Assembly (NCBI RefSeq): GCF_900114615.1
Contig: NZ_FOTS01000028.1
Location: 1 to 64,000 of the forward strand
DNA length: 64,000 bases
Direction of reading: 5' to 3'
From: Pelosinus propionicus DSM 13327
GTDB lineage: Bacteria; Bacillota; Negativicutes; DSM-13327
Position numbers and translations under genes: made by a program. Under the pieces are notes generated by a model. That model was not told where the DNA came from. It did not search any database and saw only the letters and a program-made list of their open reading frames with translations. Shown piece by piece: positions 33,996-42,123 of this stretch; the stretch's first letter is position 1; every line of letters starts with the position of its first letter.

Positions 33996-35005
33996 TAGGC
34001 TGTGACCTCCCGGTTTGGCTTAGGTGCATCGGGATGCTGCAACCAACAGTGTACCATATGCCCTTTCGTCAGTACTGTTGTTTCAGGATAATGCTCCTGA
34101 CAGATAGACATGGCGTGAGGGCAACGGGGATGAAAAGGGCATCCGGTTGGTGGTGACAAAAGATCAGGAGGCTGACCTGGAATGATCGCGAGTTTTTGTT
34201 TTTGCATCATATCGATGCGAGGTAAGGATTGCAAGAGTCCCCAAGTATATGGATGCTGGGGCTGATGAAATATGTCGATTGCCGTACCTGCTTCTGCAAT
34301 TTTACCTGCATACATTACAATGACACGGCTGCACAGACTGGCAATGGCACCAAGATCGTGAGAAATTAAAATAATGGCAGTATTTAGTTTTCCCTGAAGA
34401 TCTTTCATTAAATCTAAAATTTGTGCTTGTATTGTAACATCCAGGGCCGTGGTGGGCTCGTCAGCAATCAATAGTTTCGGATTACAGGATAGAGCCATGG
34501 CAATCATGACTCGCTGGCGCATACCGCCGCTGAATTGATGGGGATATTCTTTAATCCTCTCTTCGGGAGAGGGTATGCCGACCAGGCGCAGCATTTCTAC
34601 TGCCCGTGCATAGGCATCCTGCTTATTCATATGCTGATGCAGCTGCAGGGATTCTCCAATCTGCATTCCAATCGTAAGGACTGGGTTTAAAGACGTCATA
34701 GCATCTTGAAAAATAATACTGATATCATTTCCACGAATTTTTGCCATATCTGCCTCTGATTTCTGTAATAGATCATCTTTTCCAAAAAGGATTTTGCCTT
34801 TGGCATAGCGTCCAGGAGGCGTAGGAATAAGCTGCATAATGGAATGGGCAGTAACACTTTTGCCGCAGCCTGATTCGCCAACGATGCCGATAGCTTCTCC
34901 TGGGTAAACCTGAAAACTGATAGTATCCACGGCCTTTACTTCGCCTGCAAAGGTATCAAAGCACACCGTTAATTCTTCTACTGAAAGCAAAGGATTGCTA
35001 TTCAT
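33995..35005 (-). CDS. oppD: Oligopeptide ABC transporter ATP-binding protein OppD
   Basis: 336-residue ABC ATPase. Walker [10 protein letters not shown] lies near residue 39, signature [15 protein letters not shown] near 158, Walker [13 protein letters not shown] near 178. The C-terminal extension contains [20 protein letters not shown] precedes the ATG. It partners OppF at the inner face of the membrane, driving uptake through OppB/OppC. Confidence 0.93.
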   Translation of the reverse strand: MNSNPLLSVEELTVCFDTFAGEVKAVDTISFQVYPGEAIGIVGESGCGKSVTAHSIMQLIPTPPGRYAKGKILFGKDDLLQKSEADMAKIRGNDISIIFQDAMTSLNPVLTIGMQIGESLQLHQHMNKQDAYARAVEMLRLVGIPSPEERIKEYPHQFSGGMRQRVMIAMALSCNPKLLIADEPTTALDVTIQAQILDLMKDLQGKLNTAIILISHDLGAIASLCSRVIVMYAGKIAEAGTAIDIFHQPQHPYTWGLLQSLPRIDMMQKQKLAIIPGQPPDLLSPPTGCPFHPRCPHAMSICQEHYPETTVLTKGHMVHCWLQHPDAPKPNREVTA

Positions 35006-35017
35006 TCTATATACCTC

Positions 35018-35929
35018 CTAACGCCGTACGCGAGGATCTAAGGCATCCCGCAGCCCATCCCCTAAAAAATTAAATGCCAGCATGGTGATGCTGATTGCCA
35101 TAGCAGGGAAGAATAGTTGGAAAGGATAGGAGCGCAAGCTAGTAATTCCCTCAGAGGCCAGCACTCCCCAACTGGCCATAGGGGCAGCAACTCCCAAGCC
35201 AATAAAACTTAAGAAGGCTTCGGTAAAGATGGCTTCGGGAATCGCCAGTGTCATGGTGATAATAATGGGACCCATACTGTTAGGAATTAGATGGCGAAAT
35301 AAAATTCGCCAGCTGCCTGCTCCAAGAGTCCTTGCTGCAAGCACATAGTCTTGTTCTTTAAGACCCAAAATCTGACCGCGGACAATCCGTGCCATACGCA
35401 GCCAGTAGGCAATGCCCAATGCGATAAAAATATTGATTAAGCCAGGCTCTAAGACTACCATTAGTAATATTACATACAGCAGGACGGGTATGCCATATAA
35501 GATGTCAACGACATTCATCATAACCTTGTCAGTACGACCGCCGAAAAATCCGGCGATGCCTCCATAAATTACACCGATGGTAAGATTTAGTATGCTGGCG
35601 ACAATACCGATGGACAGGGAAATTCGTGCACCATACAGAACACGGATAAACAAATCACGACCAAGATTATCCGTACCAAACCAATGCTCAGCACTGGGAG
35701 ATTGGTTGGTTGCCGTAAGATCTTGGTCAGAGTAAGATAAGGTAGACAGCCAGGGACCTGCAAGGGCAATGAGAAGAATGAGCAGGATGATATAGAGTCC
35801 GATCATGGCAAGTTTATTCTTTTTCAAACGTCGCCAGGCATCTTGCCAATAGGTCATACTAGGACGGATATGATTTGCGGCAGCATCCTTTTTCAGGATG
35901 GGTTCAAATGAGTGACTAGTTAGATGCAT
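35018..35929 (-). CDS. oppC: Oligopeptide ABC transporter permease OppC
   Basis: 303-residue inner-membrane permease with an N-terminal extension and about six spans. The ATPase-coupling EAA loop is represented by YVLAARTLGAGSWRILFRHL near residue 190. AGGGGG lies 7 nt before the ATG. It is separated from oppB by 5 nt and from oppD by 12 nt, in one operon. Confidence 0.92.
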   Translation of the reverse strand: MHLTSHSFEPILKKDAAANHIRPSMTYWQDAWRRLKKNKLAMIGLYIILLILLIALAGPWLSTLSYSDQDLTATNQSPSAEHWFGTDNLGRDLFIRVLYGARISLSIGIVASILNLTIGVIYGGIAGFFGGRTDKVMMNVVDILYGIPVLLYVILLMVVLEPGLINIFIALGIAYWLRMARIVRGQILGLKEQDYVLAARTLGAGSWRILFRHLIPNSMGPIIITMTLAIPEAIFTEAFLSFIGLGVAAPMASWGVLASEGITSLRSYPFQLFFPAMAISITMLAFNFLGDGLRDALDPRVRR

Positions 35930-35934
35930 TGCTG

Positions 35935-36867
35935 TTATTCCCCCTGTTTCCCGGTTAGTTTAATACGGGGATTGAGCAGCGGATAGATCAGATCCACGAT
36001 TAAATTTAAACCAATAATCAAAACACTGTAAAATATAGTCACACCCAGGATTACAGTATAGTCCCGGTTGTAGATACTGGTAACGAAATGCCGTCCTAAG
36101 CCAGGAATGGCAAAGATATTTTCAATAATAAAACTTCCCGTCAAAATTCCTGCAGCCATTGGTCCGATATAGGTTATGATAGGGATTAAAGCATTTTTCA
36201 ATGCATGACGATAGAGAATAAGGGCAGGGGATAAGCCTTTTGCTCGGGCGGTTTTAATATAATCCTGGGCAAGAACTTCCAGCATACTGGAACGGGTAAG
36301 TCGTGCGATAAATGCTGTCGGCTGACCTGCCAGAGTTAATGCTGGTAAAATCATGTAAGTAATACCGCCCCACATAGCAGCAGGTAATAAGGAAAGCTTG
36401 ATTGCAAAAATATAGATGAGCAGGGTAGCAAGAACAAAACTAGGTACGGAAACACCCAAGGTAGCTAAAAACATAGTAGCATAATCCTGCCACTTATTTT
36501 GGCGCAGAGCTGCTATGGCACCAGCAGGAATTCCTAACAAAATAGATAAAGCAATGCTCACCATACCCAACTGCAAAGAGACAGGAAAGCTTTCACGAAT
36601 AAGATCGTTAACCGTGCGACCTGCGTACTTAAAGGAAGGTCCTAAGTCAAAGTGAGTTAAATTGCCCAGATAGTCAATGTATTGTTTCCATAATGGGTCA
36701 TGCAGGCGATAATGTTCTTCGATATTTTTCAAAACAGCAGCAGGAATGTTCTTTTCGCTAGTAAAAGGTCCGCCGGGGATGGCGTGCATTAAGAAAAATG
36801 TAATCGTAATGATGGCGAGCAGGACTAACAGAGAATTAAAGATGCGGATTAGCATGTAGCGTAGCAA
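35935..36867 (-). CDS. oppB: Oligopeptide ABC transporter permease OppB
   Basis: Permease partner of OppC with six predicted spans and the EAA-type loop YIKTARAKGLSPALILYRHALKNA split across the loop near residue 200. I place the start at TTG 36867: the protein then opens (M)LRYMLIRIFNSLL, the usual family N-terminus, and GGAAGGAG lies about 10 nt upstream. ATG 36855 is a fallback. First gene of the eight-gene operon; a terminator-like hairpin lies just upstream in its leader. Confidence 0.9.
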   Translation of the reverse strand: MLRYMLIRIFNSLLVLLAIITITFFLMHAIPGGPFTSEKNIPAAVLKNIEEHYRLHDPLWKQYIDYLGNLTHFDLGPSFKYAGRTVNDLIRESFPVSLQLGMVSIALSILLGIPAGAIAALRQNKWQDYATMFLATLGVSVPSFVLATLLIYIFAIKLSLLPAAMWGGITYMILPALTLAGQPTAFIARLTRSSMLEVLAQDYIKTARAKGLSPALILYRHALKNALIPIITYIGPMAAGILTGSFIIENIFAIPGLGRHFVTSIYNRDYTVILGVTIFYSVLIIGLNLIVDLIYPLLNPRIKLTGKQGE

Positions 36868-36892
36868 ATAAGGGACTCTCCTTCCTGAATAC

Positions 36893-36924
36893 AATAAAAA
36901 GGCATACTTACTGTATACCTTTTT
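36893..36924 (-). promoter_or_regulatory. Leader hairpin ahead of the opp operon
   Basis: On the minus strand a stem TAAAAAGGTATAC/GTATGCCTTTTTA (13 bp with one wobble) is followed by TTG and then the oppB ribosome-binding site. It resembles a terminator placed in the leader, so attenuation is possible. The remaining 36925-37286 (about 360 bp) holds the divergent promoter area, with no gene I can support. Confidence 0.45.
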
Positions 36925-37286
36925 ATGAATTAATGATTTCTAACTATAGGCTTTCTTAGATGTGTTGGACTTATGTAGTATTTTTTATTGATACAGCTTT
37001 AAAGATATGATACTGATTCTATAAAAATGTTTTAAAGTCCTTCTAATGTGCCAAGTGGAATCTTAAATTAGGGATATAAAGTCAAAAACGCCTTTCAAGA
37101 TCGATGCTTACTCTTGTTCTAGTATCCTTATTCTAGATTTTTTAATACCAATAGTGATAAATAGATGGTATATGAGGGATTTGCATTTTTTTTGATTTTA
37201 TAGTATTTTGTAAAAGAGGAATTATTTTCTAATTTATAAGAGCCATTATCTCGAGAAGTGGATGAAGTTATCTTAAACAAAGGGAT

Positions 37287-37952
37287 GTGATCACTGTAAG
37301 ACGTTTTACTTTGCTATTATGTTTGTTTCTGTTTATCACTGGGCATGTATTAGGAGCGCAAGCTCTCCAAGAAAATGAGAGTAGTTTATCAAAGGATATT
37401 GCAACTGGAAATGCTTATATACCAAAGGGAACTATATTGCGAGGTGCTCTGCAAAATACAATCGATTCTGCCACCTGCAATATAGGTGATACATTCTCAT
37501 TCAAATTGCTGCATAATGTCATTATTGGGAATGTAATGATTATCCCTAAAGACACAATTGGCCAGGGGATCGTAAAGTCGATTAAACGGGCTGGTGCATT
37601 TGGCAAAGGGGGGAAGATTGAATTAGAAGCTGTAAATATTCAAACGTTAAATGGAATTAACGTTCCTTTAAGCTTAAATTTTCAGCAAAAAGGTGGCGGC
37701 CACCAGGCAGATCTTTCATGGTATGATTCCAATACATCAAGTGCAACTCCATCACTGACGATTGGGGCGATGAGCGGCTTGGCAAATGGCACAAATGTAC
37801 AATTAGGTGCGGGTACCAAAATTACGATTACAATTCCGGAAAATGTAGACCTGCAAGCTACACTAACGGAGTTATCAAAAACTAAATGTGAAGATAGCAG
37901 AAAGCAAGAAGTCAGAGAATTTGCTGTATCATTAAATAGTGACAAGCCTTAA
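37287..37952 (+). CDS. Exported protein of unknown function, first of a tandem paralogous pair
   Basis: 221 residues with a Sec-type signal (RRFTLLLCLFLFITGHVLGA). The mature part carries GNAYIPKGTILRGAL and then a block with IGDTFSFKLL, MIIPKDTIGQGIVKSIKRAG and FGKGGKIELEA. The same block recurs in the next gene, so the two arose by duplication. It is predicted mainly beta-strand. Start GTG 37287 has a poorly spaced AAAGGG, so the exact start is uncertain. No known domain recognised; in a diderm it would be periplasmic or on the outer membrane. Confidence 0.75.
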   Translation: MITVRRFTLLLCLFLFITGHVLGAQALQENESSLSKDIATGNAYIPKGTILRGALQNTIDSATCNIGDTFSFKLLHNVIIGNVMIIPKDTIGQGIVKSIKRAGAFGKGGKIELEAVNIQTLNGINVPLSLNFQQKGGGHQADLSWYDSNTSSATPSLTIGAMSGLANGTNVQLGAGTKITITIPENVDLQATLTELSKTKCEDSRKQEVREFAVSLNSDKP

Positions 37953-38002
37953 TTCTTATACTATTTACTTTAAACAATATCACAAATAAAAGGAGCAATT
38001 AT

Positions 38003-38944
38003 ATGAAACGCAGTATTTTAGTTGTAATGATGTTAGTACTATTCATACCTGCAGTGTTTGCTGCTAATCCTGTTCCTGCAGTATCCCAGGATATGTTGGT
38101 TACAGAAGTTATGCAAGGGAATGCATATCTTCCTAAAGGAACGATGATCCGGGCTGAATTGCTTACAGAAGTTAATTCAGGGAAAAACAAGGTAGGCGAC
38201 CCTATTTCTTTCAAGGTATTAGAAGATGTAGCCATAGCAGATGTAATTATTATTCCCAAAGGAACAATTGGAAACGGTTATGTCAAAATTGCTAAAAAGG
38301 CTGGAATGTTTGGAAAAGGAGGCGGCATAGAATTAGATGCGTCGTCTCTTGACACATCAACAGGAATTGAAATTCCTGTAACGATGGATTTTAGCAAGTA
38401 CGGAGGAGAGCGTCATATTGAAATGAATTATAATAATTCTGTTGGCGGCGCGCTTATTTCCGGATTACTTCCAGGTAGTAATCAAACCATTAAAGCTGGA
38501 AGTACATTAATCATTTTAGCACCTTTAAATGTGGACTTACAGACTACGTTGAACCATTTAAAGCCAGCATTAACTTCCCAAGGCAATGAAGCGATGGAAC
38601 ATTTTGTTCAGGAGCAACCAACAACACAAAGCCCATATGAGGAAGGAAATGAATGGACCTGCTCTAACGATAAGGGAACTGTTGATTTTATCATAACAAA
38701 AGTAGATAAAAAGACGATTAAAGGGAAATTAACAAGTCAGGGGCACGATATACTTACGTTCAATCAGGAATGTCAGGCAGACAAAGGACAAATGTATATA
38801 ACTCTTAAGGCTAAAGATAAAGAACGTGGAAAAATATATTCGATACAAATGTTTTTCCGATCAGATGGAACTATACAATATATTGTCCCTAATTCACCGA
38901 AAGAAGATAAAAATTCCGTTATTCTAAAGAAAGTACATAAGTGA
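38003..38944 (+). CDS. Exported protein of unknown function, second paralogue with extra C-terminal domain
   Basis: 313 residues with a signal peptide ending VFAANPVPA. Residues 30-185 repeat the block of the preceding gene (GNAYLPKGTMIRAEL, VGDPISFKVLED, IIIPKGTIGNGYVKIAKKAGMFGKGGGIELDA). An additional C-terminal region of about 100 residues (EWTCSNDKGTVDF onward, rich in K and D) is absent from its neighbour. AAAGGAG precedes the ATG. It sits 50 bp downstream of its paralogue in the same direction, so they are probably one operon. Function unknown. Confidence 0.78.
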   Translation: MKRSILVVMMLVLFIPAVFAANPVPAVSQDMLVTEVMQGNAYLPKGTMIRAELLTEVNSGKNKVGDPISFKVLEDVAIADVIIIPKGTIGNGYVKIAKKAGMFGKGGGIELDASSLDTSTGIEIPVTMDFSKYGGERHIEMNYNNSVGGALISGLLPGSNQTIKAGSTLIILAPLNVDLQTTLNHLKPALTSQGNEAMEHFVQEQPTTQSPYEEGNEWTCSNDKGTVDFIITKVDKKTIKGKLTSQGHDILTFNQECQADKGQMYITLKAKDKERGKIYSIQMFFRSDGTIQYIVPNSPKEDKNSVILKKVHK

Positions 38945-38969
38945 ATCGATATTGATTAACGTATTCTAA

Positions 38970-39026
38970 AGCAATAAACAAGCCATCTGTACATTACAAT
39001 TACAGATGGCTTGTTTATTGCTGTTT
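38970..39026 (+). terminator. Terminator after the paralogous pair
   Basis: Perfect 22-bp stem (38970-38991 with 39001-39022) and a 9-nt loop, one of the longest in the window. Confidence 0.85.
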
Positions 39027-39151
39027 GAGATTTACCGTCAGCGTGATTAACAATCAATATAGATTCATAAAAGGTTTAATTTTTCCTGAAAAATCGAATA
39101 CTAAAATACAAGAAATTATAAAAACGTTTAAAAACAATTGAGGAAAAAGAG

Positions 39152-40849
39152 ATGCAAATTGCTATAGCTACTATAAACTGGCCAGCCTTACTATTCTTTG
39201 TAATAGTTCTTGGGTTAATATCAGCTCTAATTTTAGTAAAACCAATTATGCGTTATATCATTAAAGTTATCACAAATGATGCAGTGAAAAGGCTGCTAAC
39301 AGATGATTATACGCAAAATGTTGCTGAGACGTTGTCTTCATTAAAACGTTTTTCAGTAATTAATTTTATTGAAATGAGTCTGAGGGCGCAAAGTGGTAAA
39401 GTTCTAACACGTCCATTAGGATCTCCTAAGCATTTTCTAGGGTATGACCAGCTAATGTTTTCTCCCCGTCAGATGACACAATTATCACTTCCTGAAAGTG
39501 CGCAGATTGATATGAGTGTAACCATTGGCAGTAATGCAGAAAAACCGCTGAAGATAAAGATTCCTCTTATGATTGGTGCTATGGCTTATGGGTTAGCACT
39601 TAGCGAAGAAGCAAAGCTCGCTTTGGCTAGAGCATCAAAGAAGCTGCAGACTGCCACAAACTCTGGCGAAGGTCCCTTTTTGCCCGAGGAACCAGGTGAA
39701 GCGGGTAAGTTTGTATTACAGATTTGTCGATGGTCATGGGGTGGGAGAACAAATGAGCAAATTACTTCTGCTGATATGTTAGAAGTACAAATGGGGCAAG
39801 GATCAGATACGGGGGTTGCCACCATAGAGGCTTCTGAGATTGTGGGCAGGGCACGCATCCTTGGCGGTTTAGAACCCGGTGAGCTTGCTGTAGCACTGAA
39901 TGCCCCTCCAGGAGTTCAGAAGCCAGAAGATTGGCCCGCTTTTATGAAAAAGCTGCGTCAAAGAGCAAAAGGAATCCCTATCGCCTTAAAGATTATGGCT
40001 ACAGGTCGTCTTGAAGAAGAGCTGTCTACTGCCAGAGATTTAGGCTTTGATGTCATTGTAATTGATGGGGTTGAGGGAGGATCTCATGCAACAGCTCCAA
40101 TTAAACAGGATGATTTTGGAATACCCAGCCTGCTTGCATTAATAAAAGCAAAGCGCTTTTTGCAGGGAAGCTCCATTAGTATTGTTATAGCTGGTGGCTA
40201 CTTTACACCTGGCCAGTGCCTCAAAGCATTGGCTTTAGGAGCAGATGCTATTTATTTAGCGACAGTTCCTCTTTTTGCTCTAGGGCATAATCAACTTGAA
40301 AAAGTAATTCCATGGGAGCCGCCTACCACATTGGTCTATTATAACTCTCCAACAAAGACACAACTTAATATTAATCAAGCTGCAACCAGCGTGGAAAATG
40401 TGATGACATCGATGGTTTTGGAAATGGAAGAAGCAATGCGCGCATTAGGCAAGGCATCATTAAAGGAGCTTAGTGCTGATGATCTTATAGCATTGGATTC
40501 TCTCTCAGCTGAAATTACAGGAGTAAGGAGTGTATTGCAAGAGCCTGTGCCGCCCATATCAAATCAAACTCTTCAGAAATTAAAAAAACAGCTGAGCCAA
40601 AGTGAAAGCAGGATTACTTTAAAAGATCTGGCAGTAGCAAGGAACGAAGCAGTGAACCATGAATCTAATACCGTCTTAGATGAAAGTCTGATTAAAGAGC
40701 ATTTACAATTAATTAGGGAATTAAAGGAAGAAAATAAACTAATGTGGAAAGTTATCGATACTTATATAAAGTCTCCTCATAACAAAAAGATTGGATCTGC
40801 TGTGCAGAAGAAAAAACATTTAATTGCTAAATATAAAAATTGTAAGTGA
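39152..40849 (+). CDS. Membrane-anchored FMN-binding glutamate-synthase-like protein
   Basis: 565 residues. An N-terminal membrane span (WPALLFFVIVLGLISALILV) is followed by a GltB-type FMN-binding barrel. Recognisable parts are IPLMIGAMAYGLALSEEAK near residue 133, the TNSGEGPFLPEE segment near 170, IVIDGVEGGSHATAPI near 300 and IVIAGGYFTPGQCLKALALGADAIYLAT near 350. The C-terminal 100 residues are charged and helical. It lacks the glutaminase domain and partner subunit, so it may be an FMN oxidoreductase of the stand-alone GltB-like group, not a complete glutamate synthase. GAGGAAAAAGAG precedes the ATG. Confidence 0.82.
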   Translation: MQIAIATINWPALLFFVIVLGLISALILVKPIMRYIIKVITNDAVKRLLTDDYTQNVAETLSSLKRFSVINFIEMSLRAQSGKVLTRPLGSPKHFLGYDQLMFSPRQMTQLSLPESAQIDMSVTIGSNAEKPLKIKIPLMIGAMAYGLALSEEAKLALARASKKLQTATNSGEGPFLPEEPGEAGKFVLQICRWSWGGRTNEQITSADMLEVQMGQGSDTGVATIEASEIVGRARILGGLEPGELAVALNAPPGVQKPEDWPAFMKKLRQRAKGIPIALKIMATGRLEEELSTARDLGFDVIVIDGVEGGSHATAPIKQDDFGIPSLLALIKAKRFLQGSSISIVIAGGYFTPGQCLKALALGADAIYLATVPLFALGHNQLEKVIPWEPPTTLVYYNSPTKTQLNINQAATSVENVMTSMVLEMEEAMRALGKASLKELSADDLIALDSLSAEITGVRSVLQEPVPPISNQTLQKLKKQLSQSESRITLKDLAVARNEAVNHESNTVLDESLIKEHLQLIRELKEENKLMWKVIDTYIKSPHNKKIGSAVQKKKHLIAKYKNCK

Positions 40850-40887
40850 ATTAGTTTCCTAAGGATTACTATTTAAGATTCCCCCCC

Positions 40888-40934
40888 AAATAGTCTGTAT
40901 CTCTTCTTATATTGAGTTGCAGACTATTTTTTTG
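40888..40934 (+). terminator. Terminator after the glutamate-synthase-like gene
   Basis: Stem AAATAGTCTG (40888-40897) with CAGACTATTT (40920-40929), followed by TTTT. Confidence 0.75.
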
Positions 40935-41052
40935 TGATCTATAGGTCATATATACCGTTACAAATTCGTTAGGCAAATATTACATAATAGAATTATAATT
41001 TGGATTAGGCATTATATAGTTCACCTGCATATGTTATAGAGGAGGTGATAAA

Positions 41053-41388
41053 TTGGCGTATTCAATTACTGTAAATTTGTCAGCCAAACGACTTATCCTC
41101 TATCGGGATGGTTCACAAGTCCGAGTTTTCCCTGTTGGTGTTGGTAAGACAAATACTCCAACACCAATCGGTAACTATTATATCGCCAGTAAAATGGCGA
41201 ATCCAGGTGGAGCATTTGGTGTTATGTGGATGGGACTAAATATCCCTCATTATGGAATCCATGGTACCAATAATCCATCATCAATTGGTAAGACGGTATC
41301 TCATGGCTGCATTCGTATGCATAATAATGATGTTCTTGTATTATCTCGCTTAGTATCTATTGGTACTCCAGTAAGAATTCAATATTAA
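41053..41388 (+). CDS. Small L,D-transpeptidase (YkuD domain)
   Basis: 111-residue protein consisting almost only of a YkuD catalytic domain. The active-site motif SHGCIRMHNNDV is near residue 82, and the upstream His is in HYGIHGTNNPSSIG. L,D-transpeptidases make 3-3 murein crosslinks or attach proteins to murein. There is no signal peptide or LysM domain, so export is unexplained. Start is TTG at 41053, supported by a strong GGAGGTGA at 41041-41048. Confidence 0.85.
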   Translation: MAYSITVNLSAKRLILYRDGSQVRVFPVGVGKTNTPTPIGNYYIASKMANPGGAFGVMWMGLNIPHYGIHGTNNPSSIGKTVSHGCIRMHNNDVLVLSRLVSIGTPVRIQY

Positions 41389-41440
41389 TTTTTAGCATTT
41401 TCTTACTATATTGAGACACTATAAATTTAAGAGTAACGTT

Positions 41441-41483
41441 GGACACAGAGAGCAGGGTGTATTTCATGACCTCTCTCTCTTTT
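41441..41483 (+). terminator. Probable terminator after the YkuD gene
   Basis: GAGAGCAGG pairs imperfectly with CCTCTCTC around a loop of about 13 nt, followed by a TTTT run. Confidence 0.5.
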
Positions 41484-41696
41484 CAATGTTATTTGAACAT
41501 CTATTCATTTCTGTTTTATATACTTTTAAAAATGTGCTTTTTAAAAATTGAGCACAGATCTGTTTTTTGCTTTCTCAATAAATATTTGTAATTGCCTAAG
41601 TTAATACACTATGTGATATAAGGGACTAAAAAAGGATGAAAAGAATACACATCTAATTTTAAAAAAATACACTCATCATTTGGAGAAGATCATTTC

Positions 41697-41734
41697 AAGC
41701 TGCCAATGCATATTTTGGCAGCTTTTTTATTTTA
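41697..41734 (+). terminator. Orphan terminator in the 735-bp gap before the porin gene
   Basis: Perfect 10-bp stem AAGCTGCCAA (41697-41706) with TTGGCAGCTT (41715-41724) and a long T-tract. No gene is visible between 41389 and this point, so it may end a small RNA or insulate the sigma-54 promoter downstream. The gap 41484-41696 shows nothing else I can support. Confidence 0.75.
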
Positions 41735-41820
41735 TAAAAAACTCGCTAAGGCTTGTATCCTTTATAGGGAAGAGCTAGTAGTAAGCTTTTTTTCAAGATG
41801 ACAGAATTTTTTAAAAAATA

Positions 41821-41838
41821 TTGGCATAGTACTTGCAA
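41821..41838 (+). promoter_or_regulatory. Sigma-54 promoter of the SLH porin gene
   Basis: TTGGCAT-AGTAC-TTGCAA: TGGCAT at 41822-41827 and TTGCA at 41833-41837, differing from consensus only at the last base of the -24 block. The likely activator is the LevR/CelR-type protein encoded at 50598-53408. The predicted transcript start near 41849 gives a 5' leader of about 275 nt. Confidence 0.85.
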
Positions 41839-41950
41839 AAAGTAAGAGTGAATGTAAAAACGATTTTCAAGAGACTGATTGATTTCACAAAATAGGGTAA
41901 TACCAGAGCTTCTTATGAAGATCATTGATTGCATCATGCTGATCTAAGAA

Positions 41951-41969
41951 AGGAGGCATAATGAGTTAA
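41951..41969 (+). promoter_or_regulatory. Strong Shine-Dalgarno with a two-codon reading frame in the porin leader
   Basis: GAAAGGAGG at about 41948-41956 is followed by ATA and then ATG-AGT-TAA at 41961-41969. It is 155 nt upstream of the porin ATG. The motif matches the STAB-SD type of 5' mRNA stabiliser known from Bacillus cry3A; ribosome binding to a minimal frame could serve the same purpose here. Confidence 0.5.
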
Positions 41970-42123
41970 AGTTGTAAGATCAGTATATGAGGTAATGGTA
42001 GATATGAGCTTGTTGGTTAGGGGATATGTAAGGAAATGTAGAAACTTAGATACATCCCTCTCCAATAAAGGTCAGTCGTACAAGCAATGAACAGGTAAAT
42101 TAAATTCTAAGGAGAGATTGTAA

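Noticed and set aside
39152-40849. Annotating the FMN protein as the large subunit of glutamate synthase
   Set aside because: It has no glutaminase domain and no GltD neighbour, and begins with a membrane span; only the FMN barrel is shared.
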